From contig CM036159.1 in assembly GCA_020631735.1 (NCBI GenBank), forward strand, positions 20,375,511 through 20,439,510: 64,000 nt of DNA, in the 5' to 3' direction. The translations under genes were made by a program, and so were the position numbers. The notes beneath the pieces were generated by a model. It had not been told where the DNA came from. It searched no databases and was given only the letters and a program-made list of their open reading frames with translations. Shown here piece after piece: positions 45,709 to 57,704 of the stretch. Origin of the DNA: Saccharum officinarum (taxonomy: Eukaryota; Streptophyta; Magnoliopsida; Poales; Poaceae). Position 1 is the first letter of the stretch. Every line of letters starts with the position of its first letter.

Positions 45709-45888
45709 CAGGGGCGGATCCAGCGGTGGGGCGGGCGGGGCTCAAGCCCCCCCTACCGTTGCCGCGACAATGGAGTCCCTCCTTGAGCCCATACTAATTT
45801 TTATAGGCATGAAAGAGATGGAGAAGGGGCTTTAGAGGTTGAAGATGAGTTGAGCCCCCTCTTCTATGAATTCCTAGATCCGCCACTG
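45709..45888. mobile_element. hAT-like MITE, 180 bp
   Basis: Termini CAGGGGCGGATCCAG and, inverted, CAGTGGCGGATCTAGG. Flanks GGAAAAAG (45701-45708) and GAAAAAAG (45889-45896) match at 7 of 8 bases, fitting an 8-bp hAT target duplication. The termini resemble those of the element at 3992-4598. Confidence 0.8.
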
Positions 45889-46794
45889 GAAAAAAGATAT
45901 CTCTGCGAGCTATTGTTAAAGTCCAGATTTTCTACTCAAACTTGAAAACTATCATACCTCCCCCGTTCTGAAGTGGTTTTCAAGTCAACTTCATCGTTTT
46001 TAGTTTAAAATCAAATCTAGTAAACACATGATATCGTTTTTAAACCCAAAAAAGATCTTTGAGCTTCTAAAAAGTAAAGAAAAAACAATCTTAGATATGA
46101 ATATCTATAGAATCATCAACAAATGAGTTTAGATCTAGAAAGATGAAAAATATCTAGAAAATTTCCATATCATTCTAATCAATGTTTACTTGTATTTTGT
46201 AACCCTGCCAACACCCCCCAAAAAAACACCAAATGCATGCACCAATTAATCTATTATGTTGCCTTCACGCTGATTGCATCTCACATTTTAATAGTCATGT
46301 TTTTTAAAAGATGTTTAGGCATTATGTAGATTTAGATAATTTCCATACTTTTCTCGATATTCTTTTTATTTTTTTGCAGAGCCAAATTCCATTTAAAGCT
46401 TTTTTTAGATGAATTCCATTGTAAAAGCTTATGGAGATATTTTACTATGCTCTAAATATTTGAGTTCGGGTTCTTGTGTCCCAAACTATCTCTAGGGTTT
46501 GTTCTTAGATTTTTTAGAAGCTTGAACAACATTTTTTTATGGTTATTAAAACCATACCAAGTGTTTACTGGATTTGCTTTTTGAACTAAAAAATGATAAG
46601 ACCATCTTGGAGACCACTTCTAATGGGGGCAGAGAAGTAATTTAAACGATTATTGAGTGTTGAGAGAGATTGTTTAGCTTTGGAGTTTGAGAAGGAAACC
46701 TGGACTCCAATATTTCTGGGTGTTAAAATGGACGCTTTCTTTTTATAATGGGGCAGAGTGCTCTTCTTTGATTTGATGTTTTTTTTGAACAACT
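45889..46794. other. intergenic, nothing recognised
   Basis: AT-rich, no gene. Confidence 0.5.
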
Positions 46795-47650
46795 AGTGGC
46801 TGGTCGTCCGGCTCGGGGCCCGCGTCCGAACACCTACGCTCGCACCAGCAATCCACGCCCGCGCTCGCACAAAAAAAACCAGTACATCCTCGCCTACGCC
46901 TGGGTTTCACGTGCCCATGCGGGGCCTGCGCCGCTAGACCGCGCACGTCCCCTCCGCTTCTCACGCGCATTGCAACATATGTAACACTGGATCTACTTTT
47001 GAAAAATCCAGATGCAACACTTACAACAAACGTCTATAGATAAATGAAACACTTAAAATATGCTTATGAAACACTTGCAAAAACAAATGAAAAACACTTG
47101 AAAACCATTGTAAACATACGCAATATCCAGATAAAACACTTACAGCATATGTGTGAAACGTTTGCAACATCCAGATAAACACAATTGCTATAGTACGTCC
47201 AAAAACACAGATGAAACATTGGAAACAGACCTTTGCAACATACATGTACAATCATTGCAGCATATGCTACATTCTGATCTACTTCGCAACATTTATATGA
47301 AACAAACATACCTCTGAAACATCCGAAACACTTGAAACATATGATTGCAACATGCATTTTTAGCACATTGCAACATCTCCTTGCTGCTTGCGAAATGGAG
47401 GCTCGTCGGCATGTGGAGTTCACCGAAGGCAGCCGCGCCGTCGCCACCATTGACCAGATGGACTCTGCCTACTACAAGGTCGGCGGGGACCCCTTCGTGG
47501 CCGCTAGTATCGTGGGCTTGACACGCAACCCTTGCAGCCGACGCCGCAGTCACCACCACCATCGGATCTCTCGTCGCGTAGTGGATCTGGTGGAAGGAGC
47601 AGCGAGGCAGAGTGGGGCGGACGCGCGCGACGCGCGATGTGGGCGAGCGG
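46795..47650 (+). mobile_element. unclassified transposon with degenerate GAAACA/GCAACAT repeats, copy C
   Basis: GC-rich left end (GGTCGTCCGGCTCGGGGCCC), repeats 46965-47385, then TGGAGGCTCGTCGGCATGTGG, which matches copy A at 28553. It ends at the LTR that begins at 47652. Confidence 0.6.
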
Positions 47651-47651
47651 C

Positions 47652-50048
47652 TGTAACACCCCGGTGTTAAGCGTGCATTAGCATTTGCAAATCATGAGCA
47701 TAATCACCATCATGCATTCATAAGCATTACATGAAATATAAACTTGAAACATGCTAATGAAATATGTATGCTGCACAATCTTGTTTCAATAGATTGGATG
47801 CCATGTTAATGCTTGTTTTGCCATGTTTGTACCTTGTTTGATCACCTAAACAATTTAGAAATATTTGGGAGACAATTTGGAGCAAAGTGTATATTCAAAG
47901 TTTTCTCAAATTTTGTTTTTAAAAATAATCTTTAAAATAGGGTTTTTGATTTAAATTGACTTTAAACCTATAGTTCAAAATCCTTTTGGAATTTTACTTT
48001 GCTTCTTTTGACAAAGTGGTAGAGCATAAAATCATGAACAACTTTTATTTTGGGTCACCTTTTGAAAATGGAATTTTGGTGCTCAAAATAGGATTTTTAG
48101 GGGCTGTTTTGCAAAAAAGAAAAAGAAAAACGAATTTATTTTCTAAACGGGCCTTGCCCTCCCTTTCGGCCCACTAGAGCACGCTGGCCCGCTCCAACCG
48201 CGTGCCTGCCTCCCTGCCCTCGCGCCCATGCCCCGACCGGGCTCAGGCGACGGCCACCGCGTGGTGACCGTACACCGGCGCCGGCCGACGGGTGGCGCTC
48301 CGACGGGTCCCACCGCCTCCTCGCCTTGCCAAAACGCTCGTCAACGCCCCGCTCCTCCTTGCTCGCCCACTCCTCCTCCCTCTCCTCCTCGCCTCGCCCC
48401 TCGCCCATGCAGCTGCAGCAACCACAACGACCGTCAGAGCAGCGCCGCCGCACCATTGCTGGCCGCGGTGCTCCACAGCCTCACCTCCGCACTCGTCTCC
48501 GTCTCTGCCACCACCTTGCCGACCTCGCCGTGCCAACCCGCCTCCAATCGGCAAGGTGTGAGGCCGCTCGCCGGAGCTCGGCTCCACGCGGGTGAGCCGC
48601 TTTGTGCCTCCATTTCTTCTTCTTATGCTTGCATGTGCTCCGCTTGAGCACCACGAAGCCCCAGCACCACCTAGCGCCCCTCGCCGTGGCCGTTGTTGGC
48701 GTAGCCGCGCTCGATCCCGCCGCCGCTCGCTGGCGTCCGCCGCTGCAGTAGCTAGGGTTTACCGCTACCCCCATTTTCTTCACCAGCGCGTCTGCCTCAC
48801 TGTGGGGAAGCCTTGGGTGCCGGCTAGATCACCGGGGACCTCGCTGCCGGCGACATCTCGGCGGTCAGCGCCGCTCCCCTGCTCCCGTTCGGCTGACGCG
48901 TGGGCCCAGTTGACCGCAGGTCTCGCGTGGCAGCGCATGCGTGTGAAGCTCGGGGGAGACCGCATGGTGCACCTAGCGTTTAGATCTGATTTTTAAAAGA
49001 AAGTGTTTTTGAAAAATGATTTTAGAATTTGTGAAAAAGCTTGTAAAATTTATAACTTGAGTTCCAGAGCTCCAAAAATGTTGAAACAAATTTTGTTGTG
49101 ATTCTTGCTGTCAGATCTACATGATAAAAATGTTGCATGTCAAATTTGAGATACTTTTATATAGAGATTTACTCAATTCTTGATAAATGTTGTTATCTTT
49201 AGAAATGCATAGTAAATCAAATATGTATCAGAAAAATGTGATTCCAAATTTGTTGATCTGGTCATGTGATGTACTTTATGTGAAAAATATATGACATACA
49301 TGTTCTATGTATGAAATTAGAGTTATGATTTATGTGTATTAATTGCTATTTTCTTGTAAAGTTGCTAGAGCTAAAAATATGAATAATACATGCATGTGAA
49401 ACTTTTTGTACAGTGATTCTATACTATGTAAATCATGGGGAAAATATTAAATCTGTTGTTTGACACTTTTCATAGTACAAAGTATTTTTCATGTGTAATT
49501 ATGCCATGCTTTTTGCCAGTTTTGTGTAGGCTGTTATGCTTGTCCAAATGCAATGAAAATTTTATGGTAGACTACTTATTGCATGAGGAAGCTATTGTAA
49601 TTTTCTCATAATTTTCTGATCAATAAAAATATGTGTTGCTGTTGTAGCCTTAGTTTAAAATAAAATAAAAATAACATTCTTATTGCGTGATTAGTTTAAT
49701 TGTATAGCTTTGGTGTATCTTTGAAGCACCTTGACTTGCTGATATGACTTAACATGTTAGGGTAGCTCTTGTGGTATTAGTATAGTAGTACATGTGTTTG
49801 TGGTTATATGGTGATTAGCGGTATATGATGGTAGTTAGTAGTAGAAGATAATACAGTAGATGACATGTGCTTATGGTACCTGTTCTTGGATGATGTTCAC
49901 TACCTGGTAGAATAGAAATGAGATTGCTCATCTACATGCAAGCATCCATGTTTCATCATACATCATTTTTATCCTATGCACATTTCTCATAGTCACCCAT
50001 CATATGCATCATACAGGATCACAGGAGGAGCTTTCAGTAGTAGCGTCC
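47652..50048 (+). repeat. outer TGTAACACC-family LTR, left part
   Basis: Starts TGTAACACCCCGGTGTTAAG and aligns along its length with the LTR that begins at 50049: GC-rich block (48150-48990), AT-rich stretch, and the CATCATACAGGATC region (50006). It stops inside the acidic exon segment; the sequence resumes at 53962 after an inserted LTR. Confidence 0.75.
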
Positions 50049-52342
50049 TATAACACCCCTGGGTGTTAAGCATGCATTCACATCCCAAAGCATGATCATT
50101 AGCATTTCATGCATGTTCATCATCACATTGTAATATAAGTTGAAATTAAGTAAATTGTGAAAAACATATGTTTGAACTATAAATTATTGCAATTGCGAGC
50201 TAAGAGTGGTAAAACTTGTTTGGCTATAACTTTAAATAGCTTAGAATTAATTAGCATGATTTTTGGAGGAACTTTTGTATTCAAAATCTCCTCAAATTTT
50301 GCTTAGAAAAATGAGTTTTTATTTAAAAATTCGACTTTAAATCACTAATTCAAAATCTGTTTAGAATTTTAAAAAGTGCCCTAAATAAAAGTTGTAGAGA
50401 ATTAAATTTTGAACAACTTTTGTTTTGGGGACAACTTGTGAAAATACCTTTTTCATCTTCAAATTTGAAATTGAATCAATTTAGAAAAATCTGTAAATTA
50501 TTTATAAAAGAAAAACGATTTTCCCAGCCTTACCGGGTCGCCGCCCCACTTCCGGCCCAACGGCCGAAGCCGGCCCGGCCCGCGTCCGCGTTCGCCTCCT
50601 CCCGCCCGCGCGCGCGCCGCGCCCGTGGTGACCGCGGTCAGGAGCCGCCCGCCCCGTGGCCGCCGGCATACGGCTCCGCCCGACGCGTGGCCGCAGTGGC
50701 CCCCACGGCCGCGCCACGCCTCCAAGCAGCCGACCCGAGCCGCTGCCCTCGCCATCCTCGCCATTCCGCACTCCGCCTGCTCGCTTCCGCCGCCCGCAGC
50801 GCAGCTCGCCATAGCAGCCGCCGTGCCATTGCCACCGCCGTTCCGCCCTCGCTACTCTACCTCCCTTCGATTCACCACACCCCGGCTCCGTCTCGCCCTC
50901 GGCTTTCCCGGACGCGAACCATCTCCGCGGTTCGTGCTCAGATGAGAGCCAATTTGGCCGCGTTCCTCCTCCGCTGCCCTCCATGGCCGCCTTTGGCCGG
51001 CGCTCGTGGCCGGAGCTCCTCCGTCGCCTTTCTCCCTCCGTTTTTCCCTTTTCACGTCTGCCTCCATCTCGCGGATATCCCATCGGCCACCACCGTGGCC
51101 TGCACCGGCCGGCCACCGTGCGCCAGCGCCGCCGCCCCGCCATGCACGCCGGCGAGCTCAATGCCAAGCTTGTCTGGCCACATGCTAGGCACCCTCGGCT
51201 TCGCCTCTCCGCGGGGAAGCCGCTGCTGGTGACCTCACCGCCGGCGAGCTCACCGGCAACGAGAACCGCGCGGTCAGCGCCTCCCCCGCCTCTAGGTGAC
51301 TGACCCGTGGGGTCACGGGCTCACCTGTCTGTCTCCTCTGGCGCGTGCATGTACGCTGCACCGGGTGCACCTAGCGTTTTCAGCGGCTGATGTTAAAAGG
51401 ATTTTTGAAAATGATTTTTCCAGAAAAGATGAAAATGGTTTAGAAATCCATAACTTGCTCATTTTAGCTCCAAAAATTATGAAACAAATTTTGTAGTGTT
51501 TCTCATAAGTAGATCTATGATCCAAAAATATTGCATGTCAAGTTTGAAATGCTTTTCTGTAGGGTTTTTATTTAATCACTGGAATTGTTGTTTTATTGAT
51601 AAATATGTAATAAATCATAGAAAGCTCAGAAAAATATGGTTCCAATTGCAATAATTTTCTTTTGTGATGTACTTTCTAAGAAAAATATATGCCATGCATG
51701 TTCTGTAGAAAATTTTTTATGTGTAGTACAAGTGCTTATTATTGTTAATAATTGTTATTTTTGATAGAGAGAAAAATATGAATAAAACATGCATATAATA
51801 ATTTTTCTATAGTGATTGTTTATTGTATAAAATGTAGGAAAAATGTTGAATCTGTTGTTTGATACTTTTCATAGTACAAAGTATTTTTTATGCTCATTTT
51901 TAGGCCCTAGCTTGTTATTTTTATGTAGGCAGTTCTAGTAATCCAAATGTAATAAAATTTTTGTGGCATGCTAGATTAGATGATAGTAATCTACTGTAAT
52001 TTTCTCAGATTTTTATGTGCTACCAAAATAGGTGTTGCTGTTCAAACCTAGTTACAATTAGGGTTTAATTAACCTTGCTAATGCATAACTAATTAATAAA
52101 ATTTTCTTTGGTGTATCTTTGAAGCATCTTAGATTTATGTGGTGACTTGGCATGGTAGAGAATATTGGTAGTAGTATACGAGTATATGTTCGTGGATGAT
52201 GTTGACTACCTTGTAGAAGAGTTGTATTCCTACTTTATGAAATAAAGTAAACCTGTTCATCTACATTTCATTCATCATGATCATTACATGCCATCTCTGC
52301 AATGCACCTAGGCATGAGCACTTATACATTCGCATCATACAG

Positions 52343-52489
52343 GATCGCAAGAAGTAACTTCGGTAGCAGTTCACGAGGAGCCGGAAGAACAGCCCGAGGT
52401 GCAAGAGCAGGAGGTGCCCGAAGCCTAAGAGGAGGTCGGTGAGGATCTTCCAGAGTGTCCCGACCACCGTCCGAGCTCTTTCGAGAGAG
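52343..52489 (+). other. putative LTR mini-gene, acidic exon (copy c)
   Basis: After a CATCATACAG acceptor, a phase-1 frame runs through HEEPEEQPEVQEQEVPEA, one in-frame TAA, then EDLPECPDHRPSSFER, and ends AGAG/GCAAT (a GC-type donor site) in phase 1. Homologous segments occur at 53962-54084 and, on minus, 12978-12832. A related exon is at 14837-14908. Confidence 0.4.
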
Positions 52490-53535
52490 GCAATCCCCGG
52501 AGCATTTTCTCTCCCGGTTTACAAATATTTTATTAATGCTTTACTTTAACTGATGCATTACGTTTAGGAGTTGTTTGCAACCGTTGCTGCATTATACCTT
52601 GTTTACCCTGTTCTACCATATCCTTGTTACCTTGGTGTTCGCAGTCAAGAAATACTTAGCTTGCTTAGACCGGTAGAAGTCGGGTGATTTCCTATCACCT
52701 GCGAGCTATAGGTGGTTACCTGGATCTGCTTGAGTAAGTATGTCATCGTAGAATAACTAAGTGTTAATGTGAAATTAAGACCGGACGGAGACTTGCAGGA
52801 TTTCAGACTGTAGTGTTTTCTGTCTGTGTCGATTAAGGACCAACCGTTGTTGGGCCTCGAGTCATGTTGAACGCATGCCTTACATTTAGCTGGCCAAATA
52901 ATGTACCTTTCGACCGTGAAGCTGGGAGATTATTCAGACCGAGTGGATTGCCCGCAACGCACTGTACCGGAGCAGTAGTGGCAGGATACGCGGGCGCGAT
53001 GATAAGGCCAAAGAGCAGTCGGGCGGCCCCCGGGTACATGTGGTTCCTGGCAAGCTCGAGACTTTACCTGAATGATTGACTCGGTGACCAATATCTCACT
53101 TTAGCGGGTGAGTGAGGTTTGTGTGAGGAATAAATTATCAGCTGGTTAATAATCGATTCGAATCGCCATCGTTCACTGGATAGTGAATACTTGACTTGAG
53201 TTACTTCATCGTAGTAATCTTGATGGAACACTTGGACAATTATATGGAATATGACATGATGTAAGTCGTTAATGATCATTGGCCAACCTTACCTGTTTAA
53301 TTACATGTTACTCTAGTACAGGTGCAACGTAGTTGACAAGTTAATAAAGATTTAACTTGATGCAAAGCTTCTGGAAAAGATTCCTTAAATGCTAAAAATG
53401 TCTTTTTTTTTAAATGCGTCAGCTACCCCACCATAAAGCCTGTCATGATCCTTGGTGTCTTTTATTTTTGGTTATGTCGGGTAAGTCTAGCTGAGTACCT
53501 TCTTATGCTCAGGGCTTTGTTCCCATTTGTTGCAG

Positions 53536-53597
53536 ATGGGCAGATGTATTACGACTACTATATCAACTGCCTTTATCCTGCGATGGGAGAAGCTTAG
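53536..53597 (+). other. putative LTR mini-gene, last exon (copy c)
   Basis: Follows TTGTTGCAG; begins AT, which completes a GAT codon with the phase-1 G of the acidic exon, then GQMYYDYYINCLYPAMGEA and TAG. Copies at 55168-55229 (plus) and 11749-11688 (minus) have the same 62-bp length, frame and stop position. Confidence 0.4.
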
Positions 53598-53961
53598 GAC
53601 CATGGGCAATGGTCATTCACTACGTCTCGTCTGATGCTTTTGTTGGAAGATGATCCTGAGCTGACACTTTATTTTGAACTCTGTGTGAGTGTGTGGTTTG
53701 AACTAAATGCTTCCGCTACTTTTATTTGAACTTGGTTTGTAATAACTATGTCTAAACTCTGATATATTTGCGACGCGAATTTTTATGTAACTTGTGATGA
53801 TGACCGCTAAACTTATTACGATCTTGGCTGGTATGTAAGTTAGTTTGAAATCCGTCATGATTTCACGGACTACCGGGTTATACGGGCTTAAGTTTGCTAA
53901 ATCGTCTGCTCGGTGGATGATTTTCTTACTTAATCTCGTATAATTGGGCGATTCTGTTACA

Positions 53962-55400
53962 TGTGTGAGGAGCAAGCCGGGATCGACCAGCAGGAGGTTC
54001 AAGCACAGGAGGTGCAAGAGGCCGAGGAGCAAGGCGAGGAGCTTTCCGAGTGCGTTGATCACCAGCCTAGTTCCTTCGAAAGAGGCAAGCCCTGGAGCAT
54101 TATAAGTCTCCTACTTTATAAAAGCAATTAATTATATAAGTTCTATATATATTGTTGCATTAAGTTGTAGAAATTGAGTAAAATCGTTGATGCATTATTA
54201 TATCCTTGTTCACCATTGTTATATTTGTTACCTTGCTAGGTCTAGAATCGAGTAAATGCTTAGCCCTACTTAGACTGGTAGCAGTCGGCGATTTCCTATC
54301 ACCAGCAACTATAGGTGGTTACCGAAATACTTTAGCTATGGAATAGATGATATCATGGAAATAACCAAGTATTGATGGATAAATGGAGACCGGCGAAACA
54401 AGTAGTGGGCAACCAAACAGGATTCTACGGTGCTTGTAGTTTCCGCCTGTGTCGGTTAAGGACCGCTCGTTACTCGTCTCTCTTGTCATGTTGAATACAT
54501 GCCTTATATTTAGCTGGTCAAATAAAGTACCTTTCGACCGCAAAGTTAATGGCACTATTCGGACTGAGATCTTGACGGGTGCGTGTATTGGTGCTGATGG
54601 GGGTATGACAGGGGCGCGAAGAGTGAGCCCAAGGGCAGGCGTGGCCTAATTCTTGGTAGTCGGGCAGTCCCTGGGTATTGCGGCTCCAGTTTGTCCCGCG
54701 ACGTTTACCGGAATAGTATCATTGGTGACCTGTAGCTCACTTGATCGGTGAGTGTGGTTTGTGTGAGGAATAAATCACCAGCTGGTTAGGAATCAATTCG
54801 AATCGCCATCGCTCCTTGATAGTGAGCACTTGACTCGAGCTACGGCATCGTAGTAATGATGATGGAACCCGAATGGTTATATCGATGATGTTGGAAATGC
54901 TAAACCTGATATGGTAACTTGATGTTAATGGTTAATCAAGTGATTGCTATAGCATAGGTGCTTACCTAGAGTGACATGTTATAATAAAAATGATGCTAAT
55001 ACTTAAAATGGTTTATTCATGATAACTTATGCTTTTCGCAAATGAGTTAGCTAGCCCACTAAAAGAAAACCTTGCTACACCTTGGTGTCACTTTATTTCC
55101 GTTTAAGGCGGGTAAGTCTAGCTGAGTATATTCTCGTACTCAGGGCTTTGTTCCCATTGTTGTGCAGATGGCCAGATATACTATGGATATTGCATCAACT
55201 GTCTGTATCTCGCGATGGATGACAACTAAGACCATGGGCGTGGTCACTCTATATGTCTCATCTACTGCTTTTGTGGAACTTGATCGTTATCTGGCACTGT
55301 ATCTGAACTAAGTGTGTGTGTGTGTGAGGTTTTGAATCTAATTGCTTCCGCTACTTTATTATAAACTTGGTTTGTAATAACTTTATGTTCTGAACTCTCA
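53962..55400 (+). repeat. outer TGTAACACC-family LTR, right part (continuation of 47652-50048)
   Basis: Resumes inside the acidic exon segment (EEQAGIDQQEVQAQ) close to where the left part stopped at 50048, and then follows the LTR order to TTGGTTTGTAATAACTTTATG. The last ~200 bp of the LTR are missing. Confidence 0.7.
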
Positions 55401-57704
55401 AAAACTTTTTCACCCACGAACTAAACAAGGCCTTAATTGAGGTTACACCATGAAAGATAGTAACTGCTATATAACACAGACGAAGAGTGTTTTGTACATG
55501 TTTTTGTCAACAGACAAGGGTCTATTTGACAGGTAATGAGACGTTGGCTGCTGGCTAACATTATTGGTTCGGATAGTGGCAGATGCTGAGATGCATCAGT
55601 ATCATCAAATATGTCGGAAGATGATTCTGCATCCTGCATCTAGTTGTATTCTTTGTCTTTTTCTATGTTTTTCTTTTTTTTTGTCTAATATAAAATAGTG
55701 GTAAAGTTATTGTCCCTTCTAAAAAAGCATTGAACAATTCTGCTTGCTAACACCTATGAATTATACTACTAATACAAGAGATAATTTGTTTGTACACCAA
55801 AATGGCACTAGGAGAAATCCACAGCTGAAGTACCACCAGCACTACCACCTAGGCACTCGTTAGCCGATAATTTGCGGTTCAGGTATCTTAGAACGGCGTC
55901 CCTATTTCATTGTGTTATAAAAATCATATTGTTAATTAGCGCGCACACGCCCAAAGAACATACCAAGGTTGGTTATAGAAGTCGGCACGTACGTTTTCCC
56001 TTGTCAACGTTTCCAATCGCTTCACTGCCGACCAGCTTCAAATCTATGCTGTGGTAAGCTATCAGTGCATTGATGAACTCCAGTCGAGACTGGCTGAAAC
56101 CCAGGAACATGAAGAAGCTCATGGGATCTTGTTGATCGAAGTCACATCATCGCGAGCCTCAAGTCGCAACAGTGCGTACAAATATGTCAGGGAGTCGTTG
56201 CTTTTGCAAATTAAAGAAAGATTAGAAAAAAAGGATTACTGATGCATATTTAGTCTTATCCAAAAGAAACACTCTCATGCGGCGCATTTGGTATGAACAC
56301 AGCTATGATTCAACCATATTAAGTTGTACGCAACGACTAGTCGTTGCATGTGTCCAGATCTGAACAATATGTTGTGATACTTGAACACTCTCGAAAGTCC
56401 ACGGTAACATCTCAAAGTATGCCGTGTTGATTAGAGAACGAAGCAGGGATCTTGCTTTCCTAAAAACCTTGGCGAGAGCTACTGTCACTGACAGGCTCAC
56501 AGCGTACGTTATATTGGCTAGCTGAACTGCTGAGCCAGGCAGGCAGAACCGATTATTGGCCAAAGAAGCAATGGATCGGACGAGTTGCCCACCGCCCCGG
56601 CTTGTACCTACGCCGCGAGCTCTGGATCGGGGTCGCGTCGCCGTCCCTTACCACAAGACATGGAAAGCAGACGAGACGCCGGCCTCTCCAAGCATGGGCA
56701 GCGCTGGTGCCTGCGCACGGCACAGCAGCACACCACCACCCGCGTAGGCCGTTGGCCGTTGGTGGCCTGCCCTGCGGGCAGCGGCCTTGGCAAATGGCAA
56801 CGCAAAGCTCGACGGTCCAAGGGTCGGAGGGCGAGGGCCCGGGCGGTCAAAAGAGGCTATCGATCCCCCTGGCCCCCGGCCCTAACATTCCTCCGTCATG
56901 TCTCCGCATGCGGCAGCGGGATACGCTGCCAGTGGCCAGTGGCAGGCCATCTCAAAAGCCGGAAAAAGAATAGTAAGGCCAACAAGGCCAAGCCAGCGCG
57001 TCGGCTGGCGATCCAACGACGAGCCACTGGCCTTTGCCTGCCTGTCCGGTGTCCGGCTAGCTGTGCCTCCTCAGTCCTCACCATTCACCCGCCAGGGCCC
57101 AGGGGATGGCGACACGTCCCTGAGAACACAAACCTGGTTTCCGAGAGTGTTTGGACTCTCGGTCGCGGCCGGGCAGGGCAGAGCCGCGGCAGCAGCCAGC
57201 ACCAGCAGGGAGATAGCGACCGATCGCGTCCGGTTTGGGAACGGAGGAGAGCACTGTCGTAGGCCCGGCCCCGGGGCCGAATCCAGCTTTGTTCCATGCA
57301 GGAGACCGTACCGGAAGGGAAGGGACCTCACCTCACCTCACATGACATGGTCTCTTTCGCTTCTGGCCTCCGGGGCCACGCGATTAACAAGGATATCCCA
57401 TTCCGTTCCGTTCCAAAGTGCAAAAGGAAAAAGGCCAAAGACACAATCGAATCATCGCCGCCGCGTATGTACTGCCTGTGCATTTCCGATCGATCTCCTT
57501 CTTGTACTGATCTCGGGGTGTAAGTGAGTGCCTGTGTTCACGTCGTCCATTACTGCACAGTCTACAATTTAATTAATCCAAAGCGAGAAGCACAAAAGTG
57601 AAATATATTCAACATCAATGGACCAGAACCAAATCAATGAGGGTGTGCTCTTGAATATATATAACCTGCGATGGATATTTAATTAATTGGAGCTTTTGTC
57701 AAAC
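55401..57704. other. intergenic, no supported gene
   Basis: 56560-57330 is GC-rich with several overlapping open frames on both strands, none with a recognisable domain. A 60-codon frame at 56051-56242 (CIDELQSRLAETQEHEE) looks coiled-coil-like but stands alone. Confidence 0.4.

Larger units (their letters stand above)
50049..53961 (+). repeat. complete solo LTR of the TGTAACACC family, nested
   Basis: Starts TATAACACCCCTGGGTGTTAAG (TGTAACACC with one change) and ends GGCGATTCTGTTACA; 3913 bp. No internal retroelement region follows: the sequence on both sides belongs to another copy of the same LTR family. Contains a GC-rich block (50520-51300) and putative mini-gene exons 52343-52489 and 53536-53597. 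I found no clean 5-bp target duplication. Confidence 0.75.

Noticed and set aside
48228..48996. Possible genes in the GC-rich block of the outer LTR
   Set aside because: The homologous block of the nested LTR (50520-51300) does not preserve the same frame or protein, so composition explains the long frames.
55432..55460. GGCCTTAATTGAGGTT similarity to 7771-7800 as a MITE pair
   Set aside because: The match is short and no inverted termini or target duplications were found.
56585..57527. Two frames of 225 and 209 codons in GC-rich DNA
   Set aside because: No recognisable domain or splice pattern, and equally long frames on the opposite strand.
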